Assembly (NCBI GenBank): GCA_947442255.1
Contig: CANEVO010000079.1
Location: 1-5,475 of the forward strand
Origin: Opitutia bacterium
GTDB taxonomy: Bacteria > Verrucomicrobiota > Verrucomicrobiae > Opitutales > Opitutaceae
Reading direction: 5' to 3'
Length of the DNA stretch: 5,475 nucleotides
Shown here: one piece after another, positions 4,466-5,475 of the stretch
How the letters are laid out: each line of letters opens with the position of its first letter
How positions within the stretch are numbered: position 1 is the stretch's first letter
Made by a program: the position numbers and the translations under genes
The notes under the pieces: model-generated
Seen by the model: the letters and a program-made list of their open reading frames with translations, nothing else
Databases searched by the model: none
What the model was told of the DNA's origin: nothing

Positions 4466-5475
4466 ATGAAAGTCGGCATCGTCGGCGCCTCCGGTTATTC
4501 GGGTGAAGTCCTGGTCAGGATTCTGCTGCGGCACCCGCGGGTGACGCTCGCCGCGGTCACGTCGCGCACCCATGCCGGCAAGCCGCTCGCCGCCGTGATT
4601 CCCGCCGTGCGCGGTGCCGACGGCGGCCTGACGTTCACGGATTCGGATCCCACGGCGCTTGCCCGCAGCGACATCGATCTGTTCTTCCTCGCGCTGCCGC
4701 ATGGCGCCGCGGCGACCTACGCGCGCGCCCTCGTGCCCGCGGGCAAGCGGGTCATCGACCTGAGCGCGGACTTCCGGATCGCGGACCTCGCCACCTACCA
4801 GAAGTACTACGGCGAGCACCAGGCGCCCGAATTGCTCCCGCAGGCCCGTTTCGTCCTGCCCGAGCTTACGCCGCCGGCCTGGAAGACGGAGACCAAGCTG
4901 GTGGCCGCGCCCGGCTGTTATCCGACGAGCGTCCTCGTGCCGCTCGTGCCGCTGCTGCGGGCCGGCCTCGTCACGCGCGAACACATCGTCGTGAACTCCT
5001 GCAGCGGCGTGAGTGGCGCCGGCAAGAAGGTCGACGAGATGTACCTCTTCGTGGAGCGCGCCGAGAGCCTCAAGGCCTACGGGTTGGTGAAGCACCGGCA
5101 CCTCGCCGAAATCGAGGAGCAGCTCGCGGTGCACACCGGGGCGCCGACCATCATCCAGTTCAATCCCCACCTCGCGCCGATGCGTCGTGGCATCGCGACG
5201 ACGATCACCGTCCCCGCGAGTCCCGGCGCGACCATCGAGCAGGCGTATGCGGCGTGGCGGGCGGCCTACGGGTCGTCGCCCTTTGTCCAGGTCCTGCCCA
5301 GCGGCGAGACCCCGGACACGGCGCACACGATCGGGACCAATCGCATCGATCTTTCGGGGGTCCTCGATCCGCGCACCGGCAATTTCATTCTCACCTCCGC
5401 CGAGGACAATCTTGTGAAGGGCGCCTCGGGCCAGGCCGTGCAGATCATGAATCTCTGGTGCGGTTTCGAGGAGAC
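4466..5475 (+). CDS. argC: N-acetyl-gamma-glutamyl-phosphate reductase (partial, last residues off the right edge)
   Basis: Catalyses the NADPH-dependent reduction of N-acetylglutamyl phosphate to the semialdehyde, the third step of arginine biosynthesis, in the cytoplasm. There are 336 visible codons and no stop before the edge; ArgC is usually about 345 residues, so nearly all of it is present. Motifs: the nucleotide-binding GASGYSGE at 7-14; FLALPHGAA; VIDLSADFRI; the catalytic cysteine C151 in AAPGCYPTS; the NSCSGVSGAGKK loop; the KHRH motif at 209-212 carrying the active-site histidine region; FNPHLAPMRRGIATTI; and the C-terminal EDNLVKGASGQAVQIMN. Together these identify a full-length-type ArgC. 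No Shine-Dalgarno precedes ATG 4466; the leader is pyrimidine-rich (TTTTCCTCCTC). It begins about 40 bases beyond the porin terminator, so its promoter must lie in or very near that short gap. Whether other arg genes follow cannot be seen. Confidence 0.97.
   Translation, partial: MKVGIVGASGYSGEVLVRILLRHPRVTLAAVTSRTHAGKPLAAVIPAVRGADGGLTFTDSDPTALARSDIDLFFLALPHGAAATYARALVPAGKRVIDLSADFRIADLATYQKYYGEHQAPELLPQARFVLPELTPPAWKTETKLVAAPGCYPTSVLVPLVPLLRAGLVTREHIVVNSCSGVSGAGKKVDEMYLFVERAESLKAYGLVKHRHLAEIEEQLAVHTGAPTIIQFNPHLAPMRRGIATTITVPASPGATIEQAYAAWRAAYGSSPFVQVLPSGETPDTAHTIGTNRIDLSGVLDPRTGNFILTSAEDNLVKGASGQAVQIMNLWCGFEE

Noticed and set aside
4370..5326. 318-codon minus-strand frame antisense to argC
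   Set aside because: The plus strand encodes unmistakable ArgC motifs; the antisense translation is Arg/Gly/Asp-rich with no recognisable domain.

Overview
This GC-rich bacterial window carries seven protein genes on both strands. Two of them run off the ends: the CCA-adding enzyme on the left and argC on the right. The style of the proteins points to Verrucomicrobiota, perhaps Opitutaceae: the UreE variant, the TorF-type porin with its SVATVSQYMFRGQRLGG signature, and rplM-rpsI as a compact pair. That placement rests on remembered family features, not on a search. Most of the window is chromosomal housekeeping. I see no mobile element, CRISPR array, tRNA, rRNA or phage gene.

Layout. Positions 1-1405 hold a minus-strand pair, a DUF423 membrane protein followed 3 bases later by a tRNA nucleotidyltransferase (cca). 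The divergent intergenic region 1406-1542 carries a perfect TTGACA box and a dyad before the plus-strand rplM-rpsI operon (1543-2388). That operon closes with a strong intrinsic terminator at 2431-2461. Next come a short plus-strand gene for a secreted or anchored His-rich 84-residue protein (2508-2762) and, convergent with it, a UreE-like urease accessory / nickel chaperone gene (2846-3307, minus). A 264-base divergent intergenic region (3308-3571) follows. It holds a textbook -24/-12 (sigma-54) promoter pointing at a TorF-family outer-membrane porin gene (3572-4357), which ends in a second strong terminator (4390-4426). argC (4466 to the edge) starts only about 40 bases beyond that terminator.

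How the genes may fit together. rplM-rpsI, cca and argC are core translation and arginine biosynthesis functions. The middle block (His-rich small protein, UreE-like protein, sigma-54-driven porin) has a nitrogen/nickel flavour. UreE delivers nickel to urease, and sigma-54 promoters often serve nitrogen assimilation. No urease structural genes are visible, so this link is inference. The two points most worth a second look are the sigma-54 promoter upstream of the porin, and the unusual UreE-like protein that keeps the essential central histidine but lacks the usual secondary metal-binding histidines. Several genes (rplM, rpsI, the 84-residue gene, torF, argC) have no convincing Shine-Dalgarno sequence.
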